From Streptomyces albiflavescens (GTDB taxonomy: Bacteria > Actinomycetota > Actinomycetes > Streptomycetales > Streptomycetaceae), in the NCBI RefSeq assembly GCF_014645835.1, contig NZ_BMMM01000017.1, positions 62,001 to 126,000 on the forward strand: a DNA stretch of 64,000 nucleotides. The letters run 5' to 3'. A program made the translations under genes and the position numbers. The notes below the pieces were generated by a model that worked only from the letters and a program-made list of their open reading frames with translations, did no database searches and was not told the DNA's origin. How positions within the stretch are numbered: the first letter of the stretch is position 1; each line of letters begins with the position of its first letter. This document shows, piece after piece, positions 15,301 through 24,096 of this stretch.

Positions 15301-16817
15301 CGGTGCGCGGTCGCCCTTCCCAACAGGCCGCAGACGAGCCCGGTCTGGACCCCGGCCGCCGCTCCGTACACGATCGGCCCCACCCAGTGCGGGCTGCCCG
15401 CGTGCGTCGCGAGGGCCACGGTCTGGGCGAGCGCCGCGACACCGCAGACCACGGCGGCACCGGTGACGGCGCCGAAGGACTGCAGCAGCAGCGCGGTCCA
15501 CAGGACCACACCCAGCAGGAGCAGCCCGGCGAGCCGGACGCCCCCCGCGGTCGCGGGCGCGTGCGGCCACAGCGCGGACGTGGCGAGGCTGAGCGCGAGC
15601 AGCGCGGCGAGGTAACCGGTGAGGCACCGGACGAGGATGATCGCGGTGGTCCGCCAGAAGCCCTTCGCCGTGCCGCTGGAGCGCAGCCCGGCGAGGCTGC
15701 CACTGCGGAACCGGAAGAGCAGCCACTCGGCGGGGCCCATGCTGACCGTCAGCGCGACCGCGGCCGGCGCGGCCACCGTGGTGTGCGCCCCCGCGAGGAC
15801 GTCCCCGATCGCCGCGTAGAGCACGAGGACGCCGCTGCCGAGCCCGAAGAGGGCGTACGGCAGCGATCCGGCGAGCCAGGGCGCAGCGGTGCGCGACGGT
15901 CGCACAGGAACGCCGAACGCCCCGTACGGCAGCAGCGCCGCGAGCCCGGCCGCCCAGCTTCCGTTTCCCGACTCGCGTACTGCCGGGGCCACTTCGAGCA
16001 GAGCCAGCAGCGCGACCGCCGCCAGCGAGCCCAGGAGCAGGGTCGCTCGCGCGAGGTCGGGGACCGGGTGGACCAGGGCCAGTACCGCGCCCGCCGTCAT
16101 GGGTGACAGGGCGGTGAGCAGGGCCCGTTCGCGGCCCATCACGAGCAGGACGGTGGCCGCGCCCAGATAGCAGGACTGCCCGGCGGCGAAGGCGACCGCA
16201 CCGGGGTCAGCCGTGCCCGCGGCGGCCAGGGCGACCAGGGAGCCGAGCAGCATGCCCACCGGGGCCCCGACGAGCAGCGAGCGGCGGGCGGCCGTACGGT
16301 CGCCCAGTCCCAGCCAGGAGTGGGCCCGGTGGGCGAGCCCCTGGTTCCAGGTCCAGCCGCACAGCGCCCCGGCGAGCAGCGGGACCGTCCCGGCCGGAAG
16401 CCCGAATCCGTCCTTCGGGCCGGCGAGGAGCGGCGCCCCCAGGACGTATCCGAGGCCCGGCAGGGCGAAGACCACACCCCGCAGCAGACAGCCCAGCAGG
16501 CCGAGCTGCCAGGGGTCGTGGACCGGGCCCTCCGGCTCGGGGTAGGCGCGCTCGACCCGTTCGTACAGCTCCTCCGCGAGGGCGAAGGAGTTCTTGACGC
16601 CGTAGCGCTCGCGAATCCTGTCGTCCGACATGCCGTCGGATTCGAGGAGCGCGGCTATCTCGTCGGGATGCACGGCCGCGGCTATGAAGTCGTGCAGCCG
16701 CTCGGTGAGTTCGTCGATCGGATCGGGCTTGGCCCAGCTCGGCGCGCGGCGCCCGCGCGGCACGTACGGGAGGGTGTCCTGGTAGGTGCCGGGCGGCATC
16801 CTCAGGGATCCGCTCAC
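15297..16817 (-). CDS. Polytopic membrane protein of the exopolysaccharide locus (PelG-like position)
   Basis: 506 residues. A cytoplasmic N-terminal region of about 110 residues (including DPIDELTERLHDFIAAAVHPDEIAALL and RIRERYGVKNSFALAEELYERV) is followed by about 12-13 transmembrane helices. Helix count and position next to a PelF-type glycosyltransferase fit a flippase or polymer exporter such as PelG, but I see no decisive PelG motif, and the N-terminal domain is extra. It overlaps pelF-like (upstream) and the spherulin-4-like gene (downstream) by ATGA, so stoichiometric translation is likely. This is an inference from context; a purely structural membrane partner is possible. Confidence 0.8.
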   Translation of the reverse strand: MSGSLRMPPGTYQDTLPYVPRGRRAPSWAKPDPIDELTERLHDFIAAAVHPDEIAALLESDGMSDDRIRERYGVKNSFALAEELYERVERAYPEPEGPVHDPWQLGLLGCLLRGVVFALPGLGYVLGAPLLAGPKDGFGLPAGTVPLLAGALCGWTWNQGLAHRAHSWLGLGDRTAARRSLLVGAPVGMLLGSLVALAAAGTADPGAVAFAAGQSCYLGAATVLLVMGRERALLTALSPMTAGAVLALVHPVPDLARATLLLGSLAAVALLALLEVAPAVRESGNGSWAAGLAALLPYGAFGVPVRPSRTAAPWLAGSLPYALFGLGSGVLVLYAAIGDVLAGAHTTVAAPAAVALTVSMGPAEWLLFRFRSGSLAGLRSSGTAKGFWRTTAIILVRCLTGYLAALLALSLATSALWPHAPATAGGVRLAGLLLLGVVLWTALLLQSFGAVTGAAVVCGVAALAQTVALATHAGSPHWVGPIVYGAAAGVQTGLVCGLLGRATAHR

Positions 16818-18337
16818 CAGCCGGTCCCGTCCGTGGCGACCGCCTGGTACCAGGGGTCGCGCAGTTCCACGGTCCAGTCGGCGACGGTCTCGACGGTGGG
16901 CTCGTACACCTCGGGCAGGCCCGCCAACTCCTGGTAGATCGTCCGAAAGGCATCGACGCTGCGGCGCAAGGTGAAGCGGTCGATGACCCGCTGGCGCGAC
17001 AACTCGCCCAGTTTCAGACGCCGTTCGTCGTCGCGCAGCAGCGTCAGCGCGGCGGCCGCCATCTTCTCCGGCTCGCGCGGGGGTACGACGAGGCCCGTGT
17101 CACCGACCGCCTCGCGCACCCCGCCGACATCGGTCGACACCGTCGTACGGCCGCAGGACATCGCCTCGATGATCGAAAAGGGGAAGCCCTCGGAGATGGA
17201 GGAGAGCATCACGACGTGGCCGGCCGCGTACGCGCGCCACACCTCGCTGATGCGGCCTTCGAAGGTCAGCCCGTCCGTCACGCCCAGCTCGGCGGCGAGC
17301 TTCTCCAGGCGGGTCCCGTACTCCTCTCCGCCGGGCGGCACCGGGCCGAACAGCCGCAGCCTGGTCTCGGGCATTTCGGCGCGCACCATGCCGTAGGCGC
17401 GCAGCAGTGTCTCCAGGTCCTTGATGGGGTCGACGCGGCCGCACCAGGTGAGGGTCGGCACGTCGGGTTCGGGGCCCGCGTGCGGGAAGGCGTGCGGGTC
17501 GACGCCGTTGTAGACCGTGCGGATCCGCTCGGCGTCGGCGCCGCCGCGCTCCTCCCAGCGGCGGTTGTACTGGTTGCAGGGGGTGACCAGGTCGGCGGCC
17601 CGGTAGCCCAGGGAGTTGAGCTCGCGGTAGAAGCCGAGCATGAACGCCTTGACGGGCCAGCGCTGTTCGGCGCTGCGGTAACCGAGGTAGCGCTCGCGCA
17701 GATAGATGCCGTGCTCGGTGAGCAGGAAGGGGACCCCGTCGAGATGGTGCGCCGCCAGGGCGGGCAGGGTGGCCAGGCCGCTGCTGACCGCGTGGGCCAC
17801 GGAGTCCTCGGGGATCCGGACGCCGAGCGGGCGCAGGGCGTGTTCCAGCAGGTCGGTGGCGGTCAGCGCGTCATGCACCGTCGGCCGGGCGGCGGCCGTC
17901 TTCAGATGGGGCATCGTCCAGATCCACATCAGCGAGCGCAGCGCGGCCTCGCTGCGCAGGGCCGCCGACAGGGCCCCGTCGCGGGCGAGTTCGGCCAGCT
18001 CGTACAGCGCCTCGCCGAAGTCGCCGTGCGCCTCGGGGTCGAGGAAGGCGAGCAGGAACCGCTCGTAGGTGTCGGTGAAGCGGCGACGGGCCCGGCCCCG
18101 CGGCGCCCGCGCGTGTCCTGGCCGCGGGCCCCAGGTCGGCACGGCGGTGTGCCGGTAGATGTTGGGCGGCAGCTCCCAGGTCACGGGTTCGCGGCCGCTG
18201 CCGGTGAGCGAGACGATGTGGAAGTCGACCTCCGGCATGCCCTTCACCAGCTGGTCGCACCAGGTGCTGACCCCGCCGTGGACATGCGGATAGGTGCCTT
18301 CGGTGAGCATGGTGACATGACGGCCGTTGCGCATCAT
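16814..18337 (-). CDS. PelF-type GT4 glycosyltransferase (DUF3492)
   Basis: 507 residues. The N-terminal half has the PelF/DUF3492 signature: MLTEGTYPHVHGGVSTWCDQLV (cut here into MLTEGTYP and HVHGGVSTW at residues 10-26), LLTEHGIYLRER, FYRELNSLGYRAADLVTPCNQYN and YNGVDP. The C-terminal GT4 half has TWCGRVDPIKDLETLL and the E-x7-E pair Glu383/Glu391 in SEGFPFSIIEAMSCG. PelF uses UDP-sugar donors to build the Pel polymer in the cytoplasm. Start ATG 18337 is preceded by an AGGGGGG ribosome site. It is the first of four overlapping genes and lies 95 bp after the deacetylase gene. Confidence 0.9.
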   Translation of the reverse strand: MMRNGRHVTMLTEGTYPHVHGGVSTWCDQLVKGMPEVDFHIVSLTGSGREPVTWELPPNIYRHTAVPTWGPRPGHARAPRGRARRRFTDTYERFLLAFLDPEAHGDFGEALYELAELARDGALSAALRSEAALRSLMWIWTMPHLKTAAARPTVHDALTATDLLEHALRPLGVRIPEDSVAHAVSSGLATLPALAAHHLDGVPFLLTEHGIYLRERYLGYRSAEQRWPVKAFMLGFYRELNSLGYRAADLVTPCNQYNRRWEERGGADAERIRTVYNGVDPHAFPHAGPEPDVPTLTWCGRVDPIKDLETLLRAYGMVRAEMPETRLRLFGPVPPGGEEYGTRLEKLAAELGVTDGLTFEGRISEVWRAYAAGHVVMLSSISEGFPFSIIEAMSCGRTTVSTDVGGVREAVGDTGLVVPPREPEKMAAAALTLLRDDERRLKLGELSRQRVIDRFTLRRSVDAFRTIYQELAGLPEVYEPTVETVADWTVELRDPWYQAVATDGTGW

Positions 18338-18376
18338 GCGAGTTCCCCCCTGCGGAACATCTCCTACGGCTCGGTC

Positions 18377-18408
18377 GCGCACCCCGGCCCGTCGGGGCCG
18401 GGGTGCGC
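18377..18408 (-). terminator. Hairpin between the deacetylase and pelF-like genes
   Basis: A perfect 14-bp stem (18377-18390 with 18395-18408) and a 4-nt loop, 24 bp past the deacetylase stop. It could end or attenuate transcription so that the secreted enzyme is made in excess over the membrane complex. Confidence 0.65.
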
Positions 18409-18432
18409 GTCGTGCTACTGAGCTTCCGTGCC

Positions 18433-20460
18433 CTACGCGGGCAGGGTCAGCCTGAGAGCGGACTGCAGAAGCTCCGGCGTGGTCCAGGCCGAGCGCTCTC
18501 CCGCGTACGGCGTCCCGAACGCGGCGGTGCCGAGCAGCAGTTGCTTCTTGGTCCCTTCGGGAGCGGTCACCGGGATCTGCGTCCCGGACGGGGCGGTGAC
18601 GGTGACGGTCGTACCGACGCGGTACGCCGTGACCTTGCCGTTCGCGACGGCCGTCAGCCAGGCGGCGCGACGCTGCAGCTCGGTGCCGATGGCACTCTGC
18701 CGGGGGTTCTCCAGCGGGGCGTTGTCGGCGTAGAGCGCCTTGTAGTCGGCGAGGACCTCGTCCAGGACCGGGTACAGGATCCGGTCCTCGGCCAGGTTGG
18801 ACTGGTGCGCGTAGTGCGGGCGCGGGTCGTTGCCGATGGCGTGCCCGAGCGCGGTGTGCGCCTCCAGCGGGACGATGTACGACGCGTAGCCGGTGGCGGT
18901 GTCCAGCGGTGCCGACAGGCAGGTGGACAGCGGGTTGTTCTCGCAGATGCCGCTGCCGCCGGCGGCCTTGGAGGTGTACAGCCAGTTGTACTCGTCGGCC
19001 ATCTCCTCCGCCTTGCCGACGTTGTAGTACACGTTCATCGGGTAGCGGGGCACGGTCAGGACGCTGCTGCCGACCGAACGCTGCGCGGGTTCACGGGAGT
19101 TGTCCGAACCGGTCCATCTGACGCCGTTGTCGGCGAGCGCGCCCGCGAGGTTCGGGTTGTCGTCGGGCTGCTGGGGCAGCGTCCTCAGACCCGAGTGCTC
19201 GCCGGTCACCAGCTCGCTGCGGTCGGTCGAAAGCCCCTTGGACAGAGCCCAGTTGTAGTTGTTGCGGATCTCGGACGAGATGTCGGCGCGGCTCATGTAC
19301 CGCGTCGAGCCGTCCGCGTTCCTGGCGCAGCTCCACGGCACGGTCGTGGTGTCCTGGACGCAGCCGAGGAACTGATGCGTGTAGGTGTGGTTCACCCAGC
19401 GGTACTTGGCCTTGTCGGCGAGCAGTCTGTCCGCGAGGGCGTCGGTGCCGCCGTTCTCGCTCTTCCACTCCTCGCCCGAACCCGCGTTGAAGACCATGTC
19501 GAGCGTGAAACCGTGCGCCGCCTCCCACTCTGCGGCGTACGCGGCGTCGTCAGCGGCCATACGGATCGGCGTGGTTGTCTCTCCGTCACCGCCCACGCAG
19601 TCGAAGTCGCCGGGCGTGCAGTCGCGTTCGCTGTCCCAGCGGGCGTCGGGCGCGAAGACGTCGTCGACGTGGACGGAGAAGTAGTTCCTGCTCCGGCCGA
19701 GGTGGACGCCCTGAGTCAGCCATTCGACGATGCCGCGGGCCAGCACCTTGAACTGCTGCTGGTACTGGTTGTACGCGAAGGTCAGCACGAGTTCACGGCG
19801 CCCGTCGTGCGCGTACTGGCCGAGCAGGGTGCCGCCGGCGGGCGCGTCCAGGTAGCTGGTGAACCCGTCCCTCGGATGGGCGGCGTAGCCGTAACTCTCC
19901 TGCACCGAGGGGTCGTTGTCCTCGAAGGTCAGCGGCCCGTCGAGGTAGCCGAAGGGGCCCGCTCTGCCCGCCGCGGTGACCTGGGTCCGCGCCCCGTCCA
20001 GGACGCCGGACCAGCCGCCGTTCTGGTCGGTGTAGTCGAGCCCGACCTCGGGGTGGGCCCAGGTGTAGGCGTCGACCTGGGGAATCCCGTACGTCTTCTC
20101 GTACGTCTCCAGGGCGGTCTGCTCGGCCGAGCCCGGGCCGAACGGCGCCTCGTCGGGCAGGACGATGCCCTGGTACTTGGCCCGCGGGGTGCCGTTCACG
20201 GTGTCGCTCAGGAACGCCGCGTCGATCGTCGGGCGGCCCGGGTCGGCCAGATCGACGGTGGTGTACGGGATGCCGGTGCTCTTCAGCTCGGCGGTGACGG
20301 CCCCGACCTGGCCGGCGCCGTTGTCGACGACCAGGACCTTCAGATCGATGCGCGGCGTGGTCGCCGCGGACGCGCCGGGCGCCCCCAGGCCCAGCACCAA
20401 CAGACCGGCGGCCGCTGACGAAGCGGCCGCGTTTCTCCATCTCTGCGCACTCTGCGCCAT
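18433..20460 (-). CDS. Secreted Agd3-like polysaccharide deacetylase (CE18-like)
   Basis: 675 residues. A signal peptide ends in GAPGASA-ATT (about residues 20-33). Residues 38-200 (IDLKVLVVDNGAGQVGAVTAEL, then YQGIVLP) resemble the N-terminal CBM87 module of Agd3. The deacetylase core follows, with VHVDDVF (Asp266, Asp267) and the metal-binding HxxxH in NHTYTH (His358, His362). A C-terminal beta-rich segment ends the protein (TVTVTAPSGTQIPVTAPEG). Agd3 deacetylates GalNAc in fungal galactosaminogalactan. The family call is from recalled motifs. GGGGGAGGAG precedes the ATG at 20460. Confidence 0.82.
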   Translation of the reverse strand: MAQSAQRWRNAAASSAAAGLLVLGLGAPGASAATTPRIDLKVLVVDNGAGQVGAVTAELKSTGIPYTTVDLADPGRPTIDAAFLSDTVNGTPRAKYQGIVLPDEAPFGPGSAEQTALETYEKTYGIPQVDAYTWAHPEVGLDYTDQNGGWSGVLDGARTQVTAAGRAGPFGYLDGPLTFEDNDPSVQESYGYAAHPRDGFTSYLDAPAGGTLLGQYAHDGRRELVLTFAYNQYQQQFKVLARGIVEWLTQGVHLGRSRNYFSVHVDDVFAPDARWDSERDCTPGDFDCVGGDGETTTPIRMAADDAAYAAEWEAAHGFTLDMVFNAGSGEEWKSENGGTDALADRLLADKAKYRWVNHTYTHQFLGCVQDTTTVPWSCARNADGSTRYMSRADISSEIRNNYNWALSKGLSTDRSELVTGEHSGLRTLPQQPDDNPNLAGALADNGVRWTGSDNSREPAQRSVGSSVLTVPRYPMNVYYNVGKAEEMADEYNWLYTSKAAGGSGICENNPLSTCLSAPLDTATGYASYIVPLEAHTALGHAIGNDPRPHYAHQSNLAEDRILYPVLDEVLADYKALYADNAPLENPRQSAIGTELQRRAAWLTAVANGKVTAYRVGTTVTVTAPSGTQIPVTAPEGTKKQLLLGTAAFGTPYAGERSAWTTPELLQSALRLTLPA

Positions 20461-20794
20461 ATGTCTTGCTCCTCCCCCTCAAAGATCCCCTTTTGGTCAA
20501 ACCGAGGAGGATCCGTGGAAATGATGCAAAGCGGCGAGCGGCACGCTCGCCGGAACACGATGAGTGTGGCTCAGCTCACCGGGAGTGAGGGGTGAGAAGT
20601 GGCCACGACGCCACCGGGCGGTGAACACCCGCAGGTATGAGCGAAACCCGACCCCGAGCGTAGGCTCGTCCCAGGTACTTACCTGCCCCCGGTAGGGACC
20701 GCCCCCGCAGGCCGGATCTAGGGTCAGCCGTCGGGCCCGGTCGACCCACCCCACTCGGCCACCGCAACTTCAACGGAAGCGAGATTTCACCACC
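20461..20794. other. Divergent promoter region between the exopolysaccharide locus and pepA
   Basis: 334 bp with no gene. A TAGGGT hexamer at 20719-20724 is a possible -10 for pepA. The half nearer 20461 is less GC-rich (TTTGGTC, ATGATGC) and should hold the promoter of the polysaccharide locus. No clear operator palindrome is seen. Confidence 0.45.
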
Positions 20795-22324
20795 GTGACT
20801 GCTCTCACTCTCAGCACCGCCGCAGCGTCCGGTCTGCGGGCCGACGCGATCGTCGTCGGTGTCGCGAAGGGCCCCAAGGGCCCGGTCGTCGCACCGGGCG
20901 CCGAGGCCGTGGACACCGCGTACGACGGCTCCCTCGCCGGAATCCTGGAGACCCTCGGCGCCACCGGGGCCGAGGGCGAAGTGACGAAGCTGCCCGCGCC
21001 CTCCGGTTTCAAGGCACCCGTCGTCGTGGCCGTCGGCCTGGGAGCGGTCCCGGAGAAGGACGACACGTTCGGCGCCGAGGCGCTGCGCCGCGCGGCCGGT
21101 GTCGCCGCCCGCGCGCTCGCCGGCGCGAAGAAGGCCGCCTTCGCCCTGCCGATGGCGGACGCCGCCGACGCCGGTGCCGTCGCCGAGGGCGCCCGCCTGG
21201 GCGCGTACGCCTTCGACGCCTACAAGGAGACCGGCAGGTCGGGGGAGGCCGCCAAGAACGGCAAGGCCCCGCTCGGCGAGGTCGCGCTGCTCGGCGGCAA
21301 GCCCCGCGACGCGGCGTACAAGGCGGCCGTCGCGCGCGCCACCGCCGTGACCGAGGAGCTCAACCGCGCCCGCGACCTCGTCAACACCCCGCCGAACGAC
21401 CTCAACCCGGAGTCCTTCGCCGCCGTCGCCACCGCGGCCGGCAAGGAGCACGGCATCAAGGTGCAGGTGCTCGACGAGAAGGCCCTGGAGAAGGGCGGCT
21501 ACGGCGGCATCCTCGGCGTCGGCGCGGGCTCGGCCGCCGCTCCCCGCCTGGTCAAGCTGTCGTACACCTCCCCCAAGGCGAAGAAGCACCTCGCCTTCGT
21601 CGGCAAGGGCATCACGTACGACTCGGGCGGCATCTCCCTCAAGCCCGCCGGGCACAACGAGACGATGAAGTGCGACATGAGCGGCGCGGCGGCGGTCTTC
21701 GCCGCGGTGGTCGCCGCCGCGCGCCTCGGCCTGGAGGTCAACGTCACCGGCTGGCTCGCGCTCGCCGAGAACATGCCGTCCGGCTCCGCCACCCGCCCGG
21801 GCGACGTGCTGCGCATGTACAGCGGCAAGACCGTCGAGGTCCTCAACACGGACGCCGAGGGTCGCCTGGTCCTCGGCGACGCGCTGTGGAAGGCCTCGGA
21901 GGAGAAGCCGGACGCGATCGTCGACGTGGCGACGCTGACCGGCGCGATGGTGCTGGCGCTCGGCCACCGGACCTTCGGCGTGATGGCCAACGACGACGCG
22001 TTCCGCACCTCGATCGTCGAGGCCGCGGAGGAGGTCGGCGAGGACTCCTGGCCGATGCCGCTGCCCGAGCACCTGCGCAAGGGCATGGACTCCCCCACCG
22101 CCGACATCGCGAACATGGGCGAGCGGATGGGCGGCGGCCTGGTCGCCGGTCTGTTCCTGCGCGAGTTCGTGGGCGAGGGGATCACCTGGGCCCACCTCGA
22201 CATCGCGGGCCCGGCGTTCAACGAGTCCGGTCCGTTCGGCTACACCCCCAAGGGCGGCACCGGTTCCGCGGTCCGCACCCTGGTCCGCCTCGCCGAACTG
22301 ACGGCGGCGGGCGACCTGGGCTGA
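20795..22324 (+). CDS. pepA: Leucyl aminopeptidase (M17 family)
   Basis: 509 residues, cytoplasmic. The hallmark M17 signature NTDAEGRLVLGDAL is present, together with metal and catalytic regions VGKGITYDSGGISLKP, KCDMSGAAAV and the C-terminal HLDIAGPAF. It removes N-terminal residues from peptides using two metal ions and works as a hexamer. The GTG at 20795 gives the normal family length. A strong terminator follows at once, so it is probably monocistronic. Confidence 0.95.
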   Translation: MTALTLSTAAASGLRADAIVVGVAKGPKGPVVAPGAEAVDTAYDGSLAGILETLGATGAEGEVTKLPAPSGFKAPVVVAVGLGAVPEKDDTFGAEALRRAAGVAARALAGAKKAAFALPMADAADAGAVAEGARLGAYAFDAYKETGRSGEAAKNGKAPLGEVALLGGKPRDAAYKAAVARATAVTEELNRARDLVNTPPNDLNPESFAAVATAAGKEHGIKVQVLDEKALEKGGYGGILGVGAGSAAAPRLVKLSYTSPKAKKHLAFVGKGITYDSGGISLKPAGHNETMKCDMSGAAAVFAAVVAAARLGLEVNVTGWLALAENMPSGSATRPGDVLRMYSGKTVEVLNTDAEGRLVLGDALWKASEEKPDAIVDVATLTGAMVLALGHRTFGVMANDDAFRTSIVEAAEEVGEDSWPMPLPEHLRKGMDSPTADIANMGERMGGGLVAGLFLREFVGEGITWAHLDIAGPAFNESGPFGYTPKGGTGSAVRTLVRLAELTAAGDLG

Positions 22325-22337
22325 GGCCCTGACCAGT

Positions 22338-22376
22338 GAGAGCGGCCCCGGGTCCTGGTGACCCGGGGCCGCTCTC
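22338..22376 (+). terminator. Terminator after pepA
   Basis: A perfect 16-bp stem (22338-22353 with 22361-22376) and a 7-nt loop. Confidence 0.9.
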
Positions 22377-22617
22377 ATCGCCGTACGAGGGTTTCGCCCT
22401 CGACGAAATCGGCAGGTTCCCCCACATCCGCACCCCTTCGACGTGATGGATCAGACGTCTCACACACCGGCCCGGCGTCTCGAACGCCGTCGACAAGTGC
22501 GAAGATGGGTTCTCGGCAGGACAGGGCCCCACCACAGGGCCGAAGAAGAGCGGCCGGACACCAGCCGCCGACCGGTCACTGGAGACCGGCGTGGCGCACA
22601 TGCATGGAGGACGTGAC

Positions 22618-24006
22618 GTGGCGAACGACGCCAGCACCGTTTTCGACCTAGTGATCCTCGGCGGCGGTAGCGGCGGTTACGCCGCGGCGCTGCGCGGAGC
22701 GCAGCTGGGCCTGGACGTCGCCCTGATCGAGAAGGACAAGGTCGGCGGTACCTGCCTGCACCGTGGGTGCATCCCCACCAAGGCCCTGCTGCACGCGGGC
22801 GAGATCGCCGACCAGGCCCGCGAGAGCGAGCAGTTCGGCGTCAAGGCCACCTTCGAGGGCATCGACGTGGCAGCGGTCCACAAGTACAAGGACGGGGTCA
22901 TCTCCGGCCTGTACAAGGGTCTGCAGGGTCTCATCGCGTCCCGCAAGGTGACGTACATCGAGGGCGAGGGCCGTCTCTCCTCTCCCACCTCCGTCGACGT
23001 GAACGGCCGGCGCATCCAGGGCCGCCACATCCTGCTGGCGACCGGCTCCGTGCCGAAGTCGCTGCCGGGCCTGGAGATCGACGGCAACCGCATCATCTCC
23101 TCCGACCACGCGCTGGTCCTGGACCGCGTCCCGCAGTCCGCGATCGTGCTGGGCGGCGGCGTCATCGGCGTCGAGTTCGCCTCGGCGTGGAAGTCCTTCG
23201 GCACCGACGTCACGGTGATCGAGGGCCTCAAGCACCTCGTCCCGGTCGAGGACGAGAACTCCTCCAAGCTTCTTGAGCGCGCGTTCCGCAAGCGCGGCAT
23301 CAAGTTCAACCTGGGCACCTTCTTCTCGAAGGCCGAGTACACCCAGAACGGTGTCAAGGTCACCCTCGCCGACGGCAAGGAGTTCGAGGCCGAGGTGCTG
23401 CTCGTCGCCGTCGGCCGCGGCCCGGTCTCGGCCGGCCTCGGCTACGAGGAGCAGGGCGTCGCGATGGACCGCGGCTACGTCCTGGTCGACGAGAACATGC
23501 GGACGAACGTCCCGACCATCTCCGCCGTCGGTGACCTGGTCCCGACGCTCCAGCTCGCGCACGTCGGCTTCGCCGAGGGCATCCTGGTGGCGGAGCGTCT
23601 GGCCGGTCTGAAGACCGTTCCGATCGACTACGACGGCGTGCCGCGGGTGACGTACTGCCACCCCGAGGTCGCCTCCGTGGGCATCACCGAGGCCAAGGCC
23701 AAGGAGATCTACGGCGCGGACAAGGTCGTCGCCCTGAAGTACAACCTCGCGGGCAACGGTAAGAGCAAGATCCTGAACACCGCGGGCGAGATCAAGCTCG
23801 TCCAGGTCAAGGACGGTGCCGTGGTCGGCGTCCACATGGTCGGCGACCGTATGGGCGAGCAGGTCGGCGAAGCCCAGCTGATCTACAACTGGGAGGCGCT
23901 GCCGGCCGAGGTGGCTCAGCTCATCCACGCCCACCCGACGCAGAACGAGGCAATGGGCGAGGCCCACCTGGCCCTCGCGGGCAAGCCCCTGCACTCGCAC
24001 GACTGA
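22618..24006 (+). CDS. lpdA: Dihydrolipoyl dehydrogenase (E3)
   Basis: 462 residues. Domain order: FAD-binding VILGGGSGGYAAALRGAQLG, redox disulfide GGTCLHRGCIPTK, NAD-binding VLGGGVIGVEFASAW, FAD motif TISAVGDLV, and dimer interface with the His-Glu pair in HAHPTQNEA. It reoxidises lipoyl groups of the 2-oxoacid dehydrogenase complexes. The usual Asn after GGTCL is His here and the following Arg-Gly is also unusual, though the cysteines are intact. Start GTG 22618 has GGAGG upstream; an in-frame ATG at 22591 is less likely. sucB follows 90 bp downstream. Confidence 0.96.
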   Translation: MANDASTVFDLVILGGGSGGYAAALRGAQLGLDVALIEKDKVGGTCLHRGCIPTKALLHAGEIADQARESEQFGVKATFEGIDVAAVHKYKDGVISGLYKGLQGLIASRKVTYIEGEGRLSSPTSVDVNGRRIQGRHILLATGSVPKSLPGLEIDGNRIISSDHALVLDRVPQSAIVLGGGVIGVEFASAWKSFGTDVTVIEGLKHLVPVEDENSSKLLERAFRKRGIKFNLGTFFSKAEYTQNGVKVTLADGKEFEAEVLLVAVGRGPVSAGLGYEEQGVAMDRGYVLVDENMRTNVPTISAVGDLVPTLQLAHVGFAEGILVAERLAGLKTVPIDYDGVPRVTYCHPEVASVGITEAKAKEIYGADKVVALKYNLAGNGKSKILNTAGEIKLVQVKDGAVVGVHMVGDRMGEQVGEAQLIYNWEALPAEVAQLIHAHPTQNEAMGEAHLALAGKPLHSHD

Positions 24007-24096
24007 TCAGCCACCGGCTGTCCCCAGTCACCGCGTCGAGTAGGACGCGACGACGACCACAGACTTCCGCACCATTCGTAAGGAGCAACAGAAACC

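Noticed and set aside
15297..16817. Calling the membrane protein PelG outright
   Set aside because: Topology and position fit, but I see no diagnostic PelG motif, so only a PelG-like position is claimed.
18403..20418. A 671-codon plus-strand frame opposite the deacetylase
   Set aside because: Shadow frame; the minus-strand frame has a signal peptide, a ribosome site and catalytic motifs.
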